From: Rhytidiadelphus loreus
Lineage: Eukaryota > Streptophyta > Bryopsida > Hypnales > Hylocomiaceae
Reading direction: 5' to 3'
Assembly (NCBI GenBank): GCA_947034895.1
Contig: OX344764.1
Span: 35,838,935-35,902,934 of the forward strand
Length of the DNA: 64,000 nt
The translations under genes and the position numbers were made by a program. Within the stretch, counting starts at the first letter, position 1, and each line of letters opens with the position of its first letter. Positions 12,048 through 24,600 of this stretch are shown here, one piece after another. The notes under the pieces were generated by a model that saw only the letters and a program-made list of their open reading frames with translations, was not told the origin of the DNA and searched no databases.

Positions 12048-13300
12048 TCGCTGCCCAACCTGGGCTAAGTGCATCCCTTTCCTAGCTGACATTACAATTG
12101 CTGATTTCTCTAATCCAGCACCTTGGATATATATATATGGTGCTGGTACCTACGTGATGTTCACATTGATCGTCGTTATCTTGGGCCATCACTTTGCACC
12201 AACCCCCGAAACCACTTTGCGGCACTTGGAAGAAACAGTTCGTCTGTCGAGTTCTCCCAGCCCACATGAAGTTAAGCAATTATTACCGACCCCGCGAGTC
12301 CGCAGTAGGATGGCAAACTTGGGCAGCTACCGAAAGCTCATTGAAAGTAGATCCCCTGAAGCCACAGACAAATCATTGATGCAGAAAAAATATATGCCAT
12401 ATTGCCATGGCAGGCTCAACACTTCGCATGTGCCACATCAACTATTTTCAAACATTTCACTCCATACTTTTGCGAGGCGAGCTACTTTCACTTCAAAAAT
12501 CAATTTAAAAGCGTCGACGCTGCCCTGATACTCTCATCCAACCTATCTCCAGATAAACATTGCCGGCCACATAGCCCACGCCCTCAAACTGCATTCTCAA
12601 ATCCATGAATTCAAACCCTAAGAAAAACGGCATTCAGTAGAAAGCAACCCCAATGGGATCCGCATAACCTAATCCTCGACAACAAAATCCGATGCGGAAA
12701 CTTAAAAATTCAAACCTAACCGCGGTCGCACCACGACATTGTCCACATTCCATCATCTCTCCAAACCCTCACATACCCTAACACACTCACTCACCTCCTG
12801 TTCGCGGCACATATCCGCCACACTACAACACACGCCCTCAATTCACCGGTCCTCGGTCTGCTTCACCAACGCATCCCACTCCGACGCACCTCTCAATCTC
12901 ACAAACTGCAAAACCCGCGTCCACGCCCCTCTCTCAAATCATCACAACGATAAATACTCCCAATATATAGGCCCAAACTCCTCGTCCGTCTCCTCCATAA
13001 CGCCCAGGAAAATCTCCAAGTGCCGCTGCCTCCAAACCATGGATGAAACGAACCCTGCGAAGTTGATTTCAGACACGCGCCCCGGCGCCCCTGAGATCCA
13101 AATTGCGCAGCAAAAAGCGAAACCGAAGACTACAGGAAAATACAAAAGGGACGAGGAGTGACGTGGTGTATGATTGCAGCTATGGACTCAGGCGTCGACG
13201 ACGCTTTGCGAAAGAAGGCGCGAAATCGGTAAAAATTATTCCGAATTAGGTCGTCTCCAGTGTTAATTAACGTGGCTAAAAATGGCAACTTTTTTACAAA
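12048..13300 (-). promoter_or_regulatory. 5' UTR and promoter region of left PRAF gene
   Basis: This is a GC-richer island upstream of the start codon at 12045-12047. It contains two TA-rich TATA candidates on the gene strand: TATATAT mirrored at 12963-12969, and an alternating AT run around 12127-12138, about 80 nt from the ATG. A leader intron is possible, because the mirror copy shows an AGGAG/GTGAGT donor at 20927 and a GGGCAG acceptor just before the ATG. Which signal is used cannot be decided from sequence. Confidence 0.4.
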
Positions 13301-14440
13301 ATAATTATCCTTCCTACTCATACACTGTAAAACAAGACTTTTAGGCTTTTGATTGAATGCATTTAGCCATATTGAAATTTGAAATGATGGAAGAAATACT
13401 CCATTACAAATTCAAGTATTAGTATTATTTTCATCCTTAAAGTTTTCACCAATAGACAAAATTGATGTTGGCCAGTAGATGTGAAGCTATATGGCATCAT
13501 ACTACTTGTAGAAGGAGCCACCATTAACACCATTTGGGTGTGTGGGTAGCTTCGGGATTCCCCCAAAAAACTCACTTTCAAAGCAAATCTTTTTTCATTT
13601 TTTTGGTACACTAATCAATTATTACTACCTATAGTGTATCAATTGTTATAAACTTTGCATATATATCATTGACACTACAATAGGCAATATTGCTTTTGCA
13701 AGCAAAGATTCCATCATCAATGACTTCATTCATAGTATCACAAATTGATTTGCATGATACTATAGTGCACATATGAATGATTTCAATGTTTTGTTTCAAC
13801 ATCTTGTTGTATGGAAACTCAAATAAAGTGATCACAAAATATCAAATGAGTAAATAAACTTGAAAACAAAATTTGTAATAGTAAATTTATGTGTATTTCA
13901 TTCATTCAATACAAAATAAAGAAGGAAGGTAACCTTAAAGAGAGAGAGATCACATATTTTGGTGTCTTGTAGTACCAAAAGTTAGAGCTAAAGAAATTTT
14001 ATTTGGAGCAAATTCACCCCTCCAAAAAATCTTCATTTATCAATTAAAAGCTTTTGTCCAAAACTTATCTTAGTCAATTGAGACATTACAAAAATTGCTT
14101 TGTTACAAAGATCATGAAATTCCTCTCACCACTAGTTGCATTGTCTTTCTCACAATTCAACTTGCTTGTTCATTGAATACCTCATTTCTAGTTGCCTTTT
14201 TGTCTATCTTTTTGTCTTGATGTAGCAAACAATGGGTAGTAGAAGACAGTTTGGGTTTTGGGGGCAACTATGCACAATTGGGGGCTTGGTTAGGTAGCCC
14301 CAAGCAACAACATGCAATTTTTGGTTTGGTCTTGGACAATTGTTTTTACCATGGCCCTATAGGCTATACACAAAATTAAATTTGAATTTTGACTCATTGT
14401 TTCATCCCACCTCTTTGGGTATAAAAAGAGAGAAAAGACT
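13301..14440. other. AT-rich intergenic DNA in left arm
   Basis: GC content drops sharply at about 13300. Small open frames of 60-80 codons are present on both strands, but none resembles a known protein. No element ends were recognised. Confidence 0.5.
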
Positions 14441-15385
14441 CCAATCTCTTGAGGCATCTTCAATGGATCATGGTAAACAACCTTCAAAGTTTGAGGATGG
14501 CTATTACTGCCTCTTTTGGGTGCAATAGTGACACTCTATGTACCCAAAAGCCCCCCACTTCCTCCACTTTAAAAGTTTTTCTTACTAAATTTTAATTTGT
14601 TTCATTACCCCCACCCCTCTTCCTCATTTTAAAAGCTTTTTTTTAATTAAATTTTAATTTGTTCCATTATCCCACCCCCTATTTGTATACTTGAAGTGGC
14701 ATTGGTTGTGACATTCAATATGAAATATATCCCGTACCAATTCATATCCGTATTCAATACAATACTCCAAGTTTGTATTCTGAATTCCATATCAATACAA
14801 TATCCGTATCCGTATCTATATCCCAACTTTTTTAAGATCAATAGTGTCGGAGGGGGGGCGAGATTTTGTTTATTTTTAAATCAACGCCTCTCAATTTTTG
14901 GAAGGGGAAGGGGGGGTAATTGCAAACCAGGACCGATACACCTCTTTTGGGTGCATAGTGTATTTCTATTTTTTAATTGATGTAAAATTAGAACTTGAAA
15001 ATGCTATCATTGGATGTGCATCAAAAATCACATTCAATAAACACATGAATCTTTGGACTTGGACTTTGGACAACCAAAATAGAGCCCATCTAAAGCAAGG
15101 TAAAAGACAAAAATATAGAAAGCCACTTCAAATTCCCCATTTCCGTGATTTTTTCTTTTTTAAGCTTGATTTGTTTATATTTTTGTCTTTTAGCTTGCTT
15201 CAAATGGGCTCTATTTTGGTTGTCCAAAGTTCAAATCCTAATTATTCTTGGGTCTATTCAACGTTATTTTTTATGCACTTCTATTGATAGCATTTTCAAG
15301 TTCTAATTTTTTATCAATGAAAAGATAAAAATATATGATGAAGGTTGTTTTCCATGAATCATTGAAGATGCTCTTGTTGAGGTTT
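14441..15385. repeat. Foldback (nested inverted-repeat) element, left copy
   Basis: The outer inverted repeat pairs about 14452-14486 with 15339-15375, sharing GCATCTTCAATG and AAACAACCTTCA. The inner repeat pairs about 14974-15120 with 15172-15317, which would fold into a long hairpin with a loop of about 50 nt and many matched blocks such as TTTGGACAACCAAAATAGAG. A 15-bp direct repeat, CCTCTTTTGGGTGCA, at about 14510 and 14941 brackets an inserted 415-bp stretch. The palindrome's inner boundary (15283) falls inside this element. Confidence 0.7.
14551..14684. repeat. Two-copy tandem repeat of about 65 bp
   Basis: Two successive units share CTTCCTC, TTTTAAAAG, a T-rich stretch, AAATTTTAATTTGTT and a C-rich end. 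They lie inside the foldback element and have a mirror copy in the right arm near 19037-19170. Confidence 0.6.
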
Positions 15386-17310
15386 GCTACTTGTTTGGTA
15401 GTAGTTTGTGGATAGTTGTTAAATCTCTATTGTAAGATGAACTTTGGAGTTCTTTTATTTAAGTCAATTCCCAATTCTTTTGGAAAAACATAAAATAATT
15501 TAGGTGTACATGGTTTATTAGTCTATTACAACCTTTGGTTTGGGGAGTTTTCAATCCTATAAATTAAATGTTACTAATTGAATATTTTCAATCATTTTCA
15601 ATTTTTTCCTACTTCTAATTTTTTATTTTTGTATTCTACAAAATCCAAACGATACAAAAATTTTCAAGCATGTAGCCAATTTGCCTAATTGAATTAATCC
15701 AAAGAAACATCAGCAACATGGACATTTTTTCATATAAATGTGACCTTGTGAAGAGAATTCACTTGTCCTGCTTTTTGTAGGGCCCAAAAAAAGATTTTTG
15801 TCACTTCAAATGCTAATATCTTGCAATCTACAGGGTAGAAATTTCCAAAAAAAGATCTACATCTTTGTAGAAGAGATTACTAAAAGATCTTGTAGTTACA
15901 TGTTTCCAAAGATATTTTTGTCAGATTTGATACATGTACTAGAAATGGGGTTTGGGGAGCTTTTTTGGTGAAAAAATAGTCTAAAACCTATAGGGAATAC
16001 TACAAAAGCCAGAATATTCTATTAAAATTAATGTGACTTTCATAATGTAAATAAAATATTGTTTTCATACTTTTGCAAAAGCATTACAAAATGGTTGTTG
16101 ATTGTGAATTTAGAGCATGCCTTGGGCAATTGCAAGAAGCATTTGTTCTATTTTTTTGTCAACCATCACATGACCAAGCACATGACAATATTTGTTTTTT
16201 GTTTTTTTGGCCATAACTTTTGATTTAGACCTCTAAAAGATCCCAAGTTCATATCAAAGGTAGATAAGTTAATCATACACATTAGATAATTTTTTGTATG
16301 TTTAAAAAATAATTTTTGATTTTTAAAGTATCCCCAATTGGATATCAATATGTCACACTAACAACCATCTTAGAGTTTTTTAGTACTATTTTGTAAATAA
16401 AAAGGCAGATTTAAAGCTAAGAAATGGAATACGATGTCATCTAAAGGGATACCATATATCAATCCAATGCTTTTCTAAAAAGTAATATTTCTCTATCTTA
16501 CCCATCTATTCAAAATGAACTATATTTGATCAAACACATGGAATGTAGATTTTTTTTTATCTTTTAATGTATTGAAATTTTTCATTCCTCTATTTTGTAG
16601 TTTGTAGAATATTTTTTTTACGCTTAAATTTTTTGAAGTACATTATTTTCAATGTTATACTAATTGTCAATATTTTTCTCAATTTCAAAAAAAAAATTCC
16701 AATTTTTTCCCCTTAGTACAATAGACAAAATGCAACAAATAGTATAACTAAGTGTTTTTTGCAATCACCTTTTTATGTGTTGAAATGAAATTTGTTCCTT
16801 AATACAGGTGATATAGGGCCACAAAAATAGTTGATGAATAAACCAATGAAACTTGCCTTGCATGCGACATTGATCCTTGAGACACAATAAATGCAACAAA
16901 TGACAATAAGAATGGGCAAGCGAATACAAGGAAGAAACAACTTGGTTGATCAACTACAAATATGGGATCCAAAAGCTAAAGGTAGAATCATATTTGGTAT
17001 TGTAAATGGAAAGTAGATTTGGCACCTCTCTACTGATTACTAATTTATTTCCAAAAAATAAAGTTTGACAAATGCAAAACATAATTTTCTTTCAACATTT
17101 GTTTTTTCACCATATGGAAATTTTATTCTTCAAAAACATAAATCCTCCAAGTTTTTAACCATCAATTAAGGATTATTTCTCACAAAACTTCTCCTACAAC
17201 TACAATATAGTGGAACTATAGTAAACCTCCAAGATACATAAGTTCTTTTAGAACTAGAAGCTATAAAAGTATGGAAAATGAAGACCAACATCTTAGATTA
17301 TAGGTACATG
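15386..17310. other. Palindrome spacer, AT-rich, no gene
   Basis: This single-copy stretch lies between the arms and is strongly AT-rich with no protein-like frame. Its one recognisable component is a TIR-like pair at 16129-16769, listed separately. Its presence in only one orientation separates the two arms physically. Confidence 0.55.
16129..16769. mobile_element. Possible degenerate member of the ATTGCAAGAAA TIR family
   Basis: It starts ATTGCAAGAAGC at 16129 and ends with GTGTTTTTTGCAATCACC near 16753-16770. Better-preserved relatives are at 50326-51048 and 63170-63767. No coding capacity is seen. The ends are imperfect, so the assignment is tentative. Confidence 0.35.
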
Positions 17311-17570
17311 CACTACAAGAAAAAGGGGTGTTTTAAGTATAGTCCTAGAGATAACATTTTAAGTAATGACCTTTTTAGGAGATTTTCAGTAAGAATTTAC
17401 AAGATATTTGTGTCTTTCTAGTAAAATCTTTCTAGTAAAATCTTTCTAGTAAAATTTTACTAGAAAGACACAAATATCTTGTAAATTCTTACTGAAAATC
17501 TCCTAAAAACGTCATTGCTTAAAATGTTATCTCTAGAACTATACTTAAAACACCCCTTTCTTTTGTAGTG
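17311..17570. mobile_element. CACTA-like hairpin MITE (260 bp)
   Basis: It begins CACTACAAGAAA and ends TTTTGTAGTG, flanked by a perfect 3-bp target duplication, ATG (17308-17310 and 17571-17573). The halves are almost fully complementary, forming a stem of about 120 bp with a short loop. The loop side carries three tandem copies of TCTTTCTAGTAAAA. CACTA-type ends with a 3-bp duplication place it with non-autonomous CACTA/EnSpm elements. Confidence 0.85.
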
Positions 17571-17587
17571 ATGAAATATTGTTTGGT

Positions 17588-17650
17588 ACCTTCATAATAT
17601 ATTTTTATCTTTTGATTGATATAAAATTAGAACTTGAGAATGCTATCATT
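17588..17650 (-). repeat. Inner continuation of right palindrome arm, diverged
   Basis: Joined to 18439 after removing the MITE at 17651-18435, this segment is the reverse complement of 15284-15345. By eye there are 5 mismatches in 62 bp (about 92% identity), against no detected difference in the outer arms. It shows that the MITE inserted inside an older, longer arm. Confidence 0.8.
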
Positions 17651-18435
17651 CACTAGAAGAAACCCACATTTTAGGTGGTGTTTTGTAATTTTATTAAGCA
17701 GATTTTAGGTGACATCTATTGCAAAAAACCCATGTTTTTATCTAAGGGGGTGCACTTAGTTCTACTATAACAAACCACGTGCGAACAAGTGGTTTCTAAT
17801 AAACTATAATTTCAACCTAAAATTTTGAACATTGTTTAATAATGCCTATAGCTTTCTATTGCCAAAATTTCCAACTCAAATAAAATATGAAATAATTTAT
17901 AGAAGAGGTTGAAAATGAACTAAAATGGCATGTTTTTCGACTCAAATAATTATAGAGGACACATTTGGATGACCACTGAGTCAATATTCAACTCAAAATG
18001 AGCTTTCAATAATGAATTAATTTTAGGATTGTTTTGTTCATTTCTTAGACAATTTATTCTTATATAATATAGGGGTGTGAAAGTTATTTTCAGTTCTACA
18101 ATGTATCTTTTTACTTCAAAAATTTCTAATTAATTATTATGAACAAATAAAAATATCAATAATTCAAAACATAAACTTTCAAAGTAGGAAAATCTATTCA
18201 TATTTTTTTATTTTGTTTTATTTAAAATCAAAAAGTATATAGGGGTCCAAAGTTTTGTTTGCACATGGGTTCTAATAGATACTCTAAATGACCCCCCCGA
18301 GGCTTTTATGTCACCATTTATGTTATGTTGAATGTAATGTCAACATAAAAACATGGGTTTGTTGCATTGCATGCCACCATAAATCCATCTTGAAAAATTA
18401 CAAAACATTGCTTAAAACACAGGTTTCTTATAGTA
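17651..18435. mobile_element. CACTA-like MITE (785 bp) inserted in the right palindrome arm
   Basis: The left end is CACTAGAAGAAACCC; the right end, read on the minus strand, is (T)ACTATAAGAAACC. TIRs extend about 42 bp and share TGTTTTGTAATTTT. The target duplication is ATT (17648-17650 and 18436-18438). Removing the element and one ATT rejoins the arm so that it aligns with 15281-15345. No transposase is encoded. Confidence 0.82.
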
Positions 18436-18438
18436 ATT

Positions 18439-19280
18439 AGAAGTGCATAAAAAATAACGTTGAATAGACCCAAGAATAATTAGGATTTGAACTTTGGACA
18501 ACCAAAATAGAGCCCATTTGAAGCAAGCTAAAAGACAAAAATATAAACAAATCAAGCTTAAAAAAGAAAAAATCACGGAAATGGGGAATTTGAAGTGGCT
18601 TTCTATATTTTTGTCTTTTACCTTGCTTTAGATGGGCTCTATTTTGGTTGTCCAAAGTCCAAGTCCAAAGATTCATGTGTTTATTGAATGTGATTTTTGA
18701 TGCACATCCAATGATAGCATTTTCAAGTTCTAATTTTACATCAATTAAAAAATAGAAATACACTATGCACCCAAAAGAGGTGTATCGGTCCTGGTTTGCA
18801 ATTACCCCCCCTTCCCCTTCCAAAAATTGAGAGGCGTTGATTTAAAAATAAACAAAATCTCGCCCCCCCTCCGACACTATTGATCTTAAAAAAGTTGGGA
18901 TATAGATACGGATACGGATATTGTATTGATATGGAATTCAGAATACAAACTTGGAGTATTGTATTGAATACGGATATGAATTGGTACGGGATATATTTCA
19001 TATTGAATGTCACAACCAATGCCACTTCAAGTATACAAATAGGGGGTGGGATAATGGAACAAATTAAAATTTAATTAAAAAAAAGCTTTTAAAATGAGGA
19101 AGAGGGGTGGGGGTAATGAAACAAATTAAAATTTAGTAAGAAAAACTTTTAAAGTGGAGGAAGTGGGGGGCTTTTGGGTACATAGAGTGTCACTATTGCA
19201 CCCAAAAGAGGCAGTAATAGCCATCCTCAAACTTTGAAGGTTGTTTACCATGATCCATTGAAGATGCCTCAAGAGATTGG
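18439..19280. repeat. Foldback element, right copy (split by MITE)
   Basis: This is the mirror of 14441-15282. The remaining inner end of the element is at 17588-17650, on the far side of the CACTA-like MITE. The internal hairpin is therefore interrupted here but intact in the left arm. Confidence 0.65.
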
Positions 19281-20420
19281 AGTCTTTTCTCTCTTTTTAT
19301 ACCCAAAGAGGTGGGATGAAACAATGAGTCAAAATTCAAATTTAATTTTGTGTATAGCCTATAGGGCCATGGTAAAAACAATTGTCCAAGACCAAACCAA
19401 AAATTGCATGTTGTTGCTTGGGGCTACCTAACCAAGCCCCCAATTGTGCATAGTTGCCCCCAAAACCCAAACTGTCTTCTACTACCCATTGTTTGCTACA
19501 TCAAGACAAAAAGATAGACAAAAAGGCAACTAGAAATGAGGTATTCAATGAACAAGCAAGTTGAATTGTGAGAAAGACAATGCAACTAGTGGTGAGAGGA
19601 ATTTCATGATCTTTGTAACAAAGCAATTTTTGTAATGTCTCAATTGACTAAGATAAGTTTTGGACAAAAGCTTTTAATTGATAAATGAAGATTTTTTGGA
19701 GGGGTGAATTTGCTCCAAATAAAATTTCTTTAGCTCTAACTTTTGGTACTACAAGACACCAAAATATGTGATCTCTCTCTCTTTAAGGTTACCTTCCTTC
19801 TTTATTTTGTATTGAATGAATGAAATACACATAAATTTACTATTACAAATTTTGTTTTCAAGTTTATTTACTCATTTGATATTTTGTGATCACTTTATTT
19901 GAGTTTCCATACAACAAGATGTTGAAACAAAACATTGAAATCATTCATATGTGCACTATAGTATCATGCAAATCAATTTGTGATACTATGAATGAAGTCA
20001 TTGATGATGGAATCTTTGCTTGCAAAAGCAATATTGCCTATTGTAGTGTCAATGATATATATGCAAAGTTTATAACAATTGATACACTATAGGTAGTAAT
20101 AATTGATTAGTGTACCAAAAAAATGAAAAAAGATTTGCTTTGAAAGTGAGTTTTTTGGGGGAATCCCGAAGCTACCCACACACCCAAATGGTGTTAATGG
20201 TGGCTCCTTCTACAAGTAGTATGATGCCATATAGCTTCACATCTACTGGCCAACATCAATTTTGTCTATTGGTGAAAACTTTAAGGATGAAAATAATACT
20301 AATACTTGAATTTGTAATGGAGTATTTCTTCCATCATTTCAAATTTCAATATGGCTAAATGCATTCAATCAAAAGCCTAAAAGTCTTGTTTTACAGTGTA
20401 TGAGTAGGAAGGATAATTAT
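19281..20420. other. AT-rich intergenic DNA in right arm
   Basis: This is the mirror of 13301-14440. No gene or recognisable element was seen. Confidence 0.5.
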
Positions 20421-21673
20421 TTTGTAAAAAAGTTGCCATTTTTAGCCACGTTAATTAACACTGGAGACGACCTAATTCGGAATAATTTTTACCGATTTCG
20501 CGCCTTCTTTCGCAAAGCGTCGTCGACGCCTGAGTCCATAGCTGCAATCATACACCACGTCACTCCTCGTCCCTTTTGTATTTTCCTGTAGTCTTCGGTT
20601 TCGCTTTTTGCTGCGCAATTTGGATCTCAGGGGCGCCGGGGCGCGTGTCTGAAATCAACTTCGCAGGGTTCGTTTCATCCATGGTTTGGAGGCAGCGGCA
20701 CTTGGAGATTTTCCTGGGCGTTATGGAGGAGACGGACGAGGAGTTTGGGCCTATATATTGGGAGTATTTATCGTTGTGATGATTTGAGAGAGGGGCGTGG
20801 ACGCGGGTTTTGCAGTTTGTGAGATTGAGAGGTGCGTCGGAGTGGGATGCGTTGGTGAAGCAGACCGAGGACCGGTGAATTGAGGGCGTGTGTTGTAGTG
20901 TGGCGGATATGTGCCGCGAACAGGAGGTGAGTGAGTGTGTTAGGGTATGTGAGGGTTTGGAGAGATGATGGAATGTGGACAATGTCGTGGTGCGACCGCG
21001 GTTAGGTTTGAATTTTTAAGTTTCCGCATCGGATTTTGTTGTCGAGGATTAGGTTATGCGGATCCCATTGGGGTTGCTTTCTACTGAATGCCGTTTTTCT
21101 TAGGGTTTGAATTCATGGATTTGAGAATGCAGTTTGAGGGCGTGGGCTATGTGGCCGGCAATGTTTATCTGGAGATAGGTTGGATGAGAGTATCAGGGCA
21201 GCGTCGACGCTTTTAAATTGATTTTTGAAGTGAAAGTAGCTCGCCTCGCAAAAGTATGGAGTGAAATGTTTGAAAATAGTTGATGTGGCACATGCGAAGT
21301 GTTGAGCCTGCCATGGCAATATGGCATATATTTTTTCTGCATCAATGATTTGTCTGTGGCTTCAGGGGATCTACTTTCAATGAGCTTTCGGTAGCTGCCC
21401 AAGTTTGCCATCCTACTGCGGACTCGCGGGGTCGGTAATAATTGCTTAACTTCATGTGGGCTGGGAGAACTCGACAGACGAACTGTTTCTTCCAAGTGCC
21501 GCAAAGTGGTTTCGGGGGTTGGTGCAAAGTGATGGCCCAAGATAACGACGATCAATGTGAACATCACGTAGGTACCAGCACCATATATATATATCCAAGG
21601 TGCTGGATTAGAGAAATCAGCAATTGTAATGTCAGCTAGGAAAGGGATGCACTTAGCCCAGGTTGGGCAGCGA
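20421..21673 (+). promoter_or_regulatory. 5' UTR and promoter region of right PRAF gene
   Basis: A GC-richer island with a TATA-like TATATAT at 20752-20758 and a second alternating AT run at 21583-21594, about 80 nt before the start codon. A possible leader intron would use the donor AGGAG/GTGAGT at 20927 and the acceptor GGGCAG ending at 21670, directly before CGAATG. Transcript data would be needed to choose. Confidence 0.4.
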
Positions 21674-24600
21674 ATGGCAGATCAGTCCCGGCATGGAGTA
21701 CTGGAGCGCGATATTGAACAGGTAGAGACTCCTGAACACGTTGGTCTTTAGCTGAGTGATAACCTTCATTTTACTTGCGGATCAGAAAACGGAATGATTT
21801 TTAGGGTTTAAAAAAAATTCCCTCGCTTGATTTCCAGCCGTATGGTGAGGGCTTCTTATTGCGTTACCTTCCCAGGGAGCATCAGTTCTGTGAAAGCAGC
21901 CACGCGACCAATATAATAGTATCATCGCTTAAAAGCGCCATGAAATAAACAAAGTGTGAGGACATGTAAGGCCGAGTACACTATTCGTGTCGCTTGAAGC
22001 ATTTCAGCATGTGTAGGACTGATCATTGGGAGATGAGTATAGAGCTGTGTTGAGGTCCCTTTGCGAGCAAGACCAAATCTGTTGAGATCAATTTTTTTCC
22101 ACTTTGTGTGAATTTCTTATGCAAATTCAGCGTGGGAGGTTGGACAGCACTATAAATTACAGTAGACAATTCTATTTCCATTCAAGGGTCATTTTTGTCA
22201 CTGATCTGATTTTGCCAAGTCATGTTTACACCCAACTTGCTAGTTGAAGACCAAGTGTATAAACTTTTGAGTTGTTGGTAACAGGGGTCCATATAGGGGA
22301 TTGGATCAGGTCCCTCACGGTTTTAGTATCCTCTACCTTTATCGGACAAGGATCTCTTATAAATCGTTTGCATGTTTCCTTACGATCAGGCAACCCTAGC
22401 CAGATTGGTATGACTTTAGCAGAGTGTGTTGGACCTCTGTTCTTCTAGTTTTGCGAAAGGCTAGTTGTGAGGTTCTAGAGTGCTAGTGATTAAGATTGGT
22501 GCATCATGTTGGTGAGTAAGTTTTGTTTGTTATTATGTTCTCTGTAGATTCGACAAATGTGTGAAAGCTATTTGTCGAAAATTTGCTGGCTTTCAGGAAC
22601 TGGGTTTCATAGTGAAATCGAGACCTGGAATGCTGAAAAAGTGACCGCTATGAAATGACGAAGTTGTGGTGCATGGATTAATCACTAAACTCTCAAGAGG
22701 TCATCGAGGAACTTGTTGCATGAATCGAATACAAAAGATGGATCATATGACTCATTATTGGTATTCTTTCTCCTGCTTGATCATGCTTTAGCAACAGCCC
22801 CTCCTCCATGCAGAACACAATGGATTCCCTATCTGATCTATTTTTTTCATTGGTTGAAGGCTATAACTGCACTGAAGAAAGGTGCGCAGCTTTTGAAGTA
22901 CGGTCGGCGTGGGAAACCCAAGTTTTGTCCCTTCAAACTCTCCAATGTATGTAACTTTACAATACGCCTTCTGCTGACATGTTCATCTTGCGTCCCTGAT
23001 CACTGTCCCTGATATAAACTTTTGAGCTTGTTATTATATTTTCACTTCTCCAATCAGAGGGGACGCTTGATATCATGATCGCTTGTCTCAGCGTCGGGAC
23101 TAAACGAAGAACCTTGTACAGTTCGGAACAAGTTGGCATTGCTGAGCAACTTTTCGATCGCTGCTGTCTTCTTTGCCCAGCTTTGTCTGTTATGAGAACC
23201 TTTTGATGCGAAACTTAGCCAAGTACACCACATCAATGACGATCTTGAGTGTTTGAGATCCTGACTTTGAACAGCTGTGTGCAGGATGAGAATGCACTGG
23301 TATGGTACTCCGGGGGAGAGGAGAAGAGACTCTGGTTGAGCACTGTCACTAGAATAATACCTGGCCAGCGTACAGTAAGTTCCTGATTGTCTGGTTCCAT
23401 GCTCTGTCGAATGACTGCTCCCGTGATGGGCGTGGCTATGTATTGTCCGTAGAATGTTATATTATCCCTCTTTAGTGCCGTTTGTGATCTCATTTAGAAT
23501 TTCCTTCCGACATACTGCCCATACTGCAACAAAATAGGATTAGGATCTCAAAATCATGGATTGCTCTTCTCCATCATGTTGTTCCGTCTCGATGCTGGAA
23601 GATCTGGACCCGGATATGGAGATTGACCTAGAGAATTTTTGTAAAGGTAGGGTGAGTTTATTTTGGAGATCCTATCGCCCCCTCCAGAATCGAAAAACTA
23701 ACAAACTTGAGTGTCTGCCACGACAGCCAGTTTTTTCACGTTACCCGAGGCCAGAGAAGGAGTACCAGTCTTTTTCACTGATTCACTCCAATGAGGAACG
23801 GTCACTGGATCTGGTGAGTGTCGAAGGAAAGTGTGTGAATGTTTGGTTGACTGCTTCTGGTTAGTTCGGTACTTCTCGAACTGGTGCACGGTCTGGTGTG
23901 CTCGGTAGTGCAGGTGGTGAACAGGAGGAGCTTTGGATGAGTGTGCATGTATCTTGAAAGGTTTTATACGCAATACTGATGTGTACTTGCGATATGTTTG
24001 CAGATATGTAAGGATAAGGATGAGGCTGAAGTCTGGTTCGTGGGTCTGAAGGCTTCTGTTGCTGGCGCTCAGTTGCGGAAATCGAAGTTCAACCTAAAGC
24101 ATGAAGGATCCGCGGATGCCATTAGTCCTGCACTGACAAGGAGTAATTCCCCTCTTACATCACCGTTCGGAAGCACTGACAATCTGCACCAGGTATTGTA
24201 TTTATAGTTGTCACAAAAGAATTGTAACGAGCCTTCTATTGTGAGCATCAGATATGAAGTTCCCTTGGAGTGGTTACAAGCCACACTAACGATGATTGAT
24301 AGCGATTTCAGCTGTTTGTTTAAAGGAAGATGCCGTTGGGACTATGCCTGTCTGACTCCCAGGCGAGTATACGTAAAAAGAAACCACCTGCTATATTGAA
24401 GGTTCGAAGTTCTAGTAATGTGCTCTCATGGCTGAGCAAGTGTGGTATATGATCTTGATAGTGTAGAGTCAAAATGATTAATTGGTTTACGTACCTCATG
24501 ATCGCACCGTTCTGAACTGGCAGGAGAGCGGGGATGTTTTCAAGACGTCGAGTTTTTTAGGCAGCCCCCTGCGATCAGATAAGGGTTATCTAACAGGATC

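Larger units (their letters stand above)
1..15283 (+). repeat. Left arm of giant palindrome (inverted repeat)
   Basis: This segment is the reverse complement of 18438-33720; mirrored positions sum to 33721. All open frames and splice sites I compared mirror with no offset and identical translation, so the arms look identical and indel-free over 15.28 kb. The left arm continues beyond the window start, because GDSL copy A is cut at base 1 while its mirror, copy B, is complete. Homology continues inward at lower identity to about 15345. The arm holds a GDSL gene, Merlin and Tc1 remnants, a PRAF gene and a foldback element. Confidence 0.97.

Noticed and set aside
14898..15287. 129-codon frame near the palindrome inner edge (mirror 18437-18823)
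   Set aside because: It runs through the inner hairpin of the foldback element; its translation is low complexity and the mirrored copy is only a consequence of the palindrome.
16166..16348. Small frames in the palindrome spacer as genes
   Set aside because: Short, AT-rich, Lys/Asn/Phe-rich, with no motif or start context.
20560..20982. 140-codon minus-strand frame in the PRAF upstream region (mirror 12739-13161)
   Set aside because: Antisense to the probable leader/promoter of PRAF, with no motif; composition-driven.
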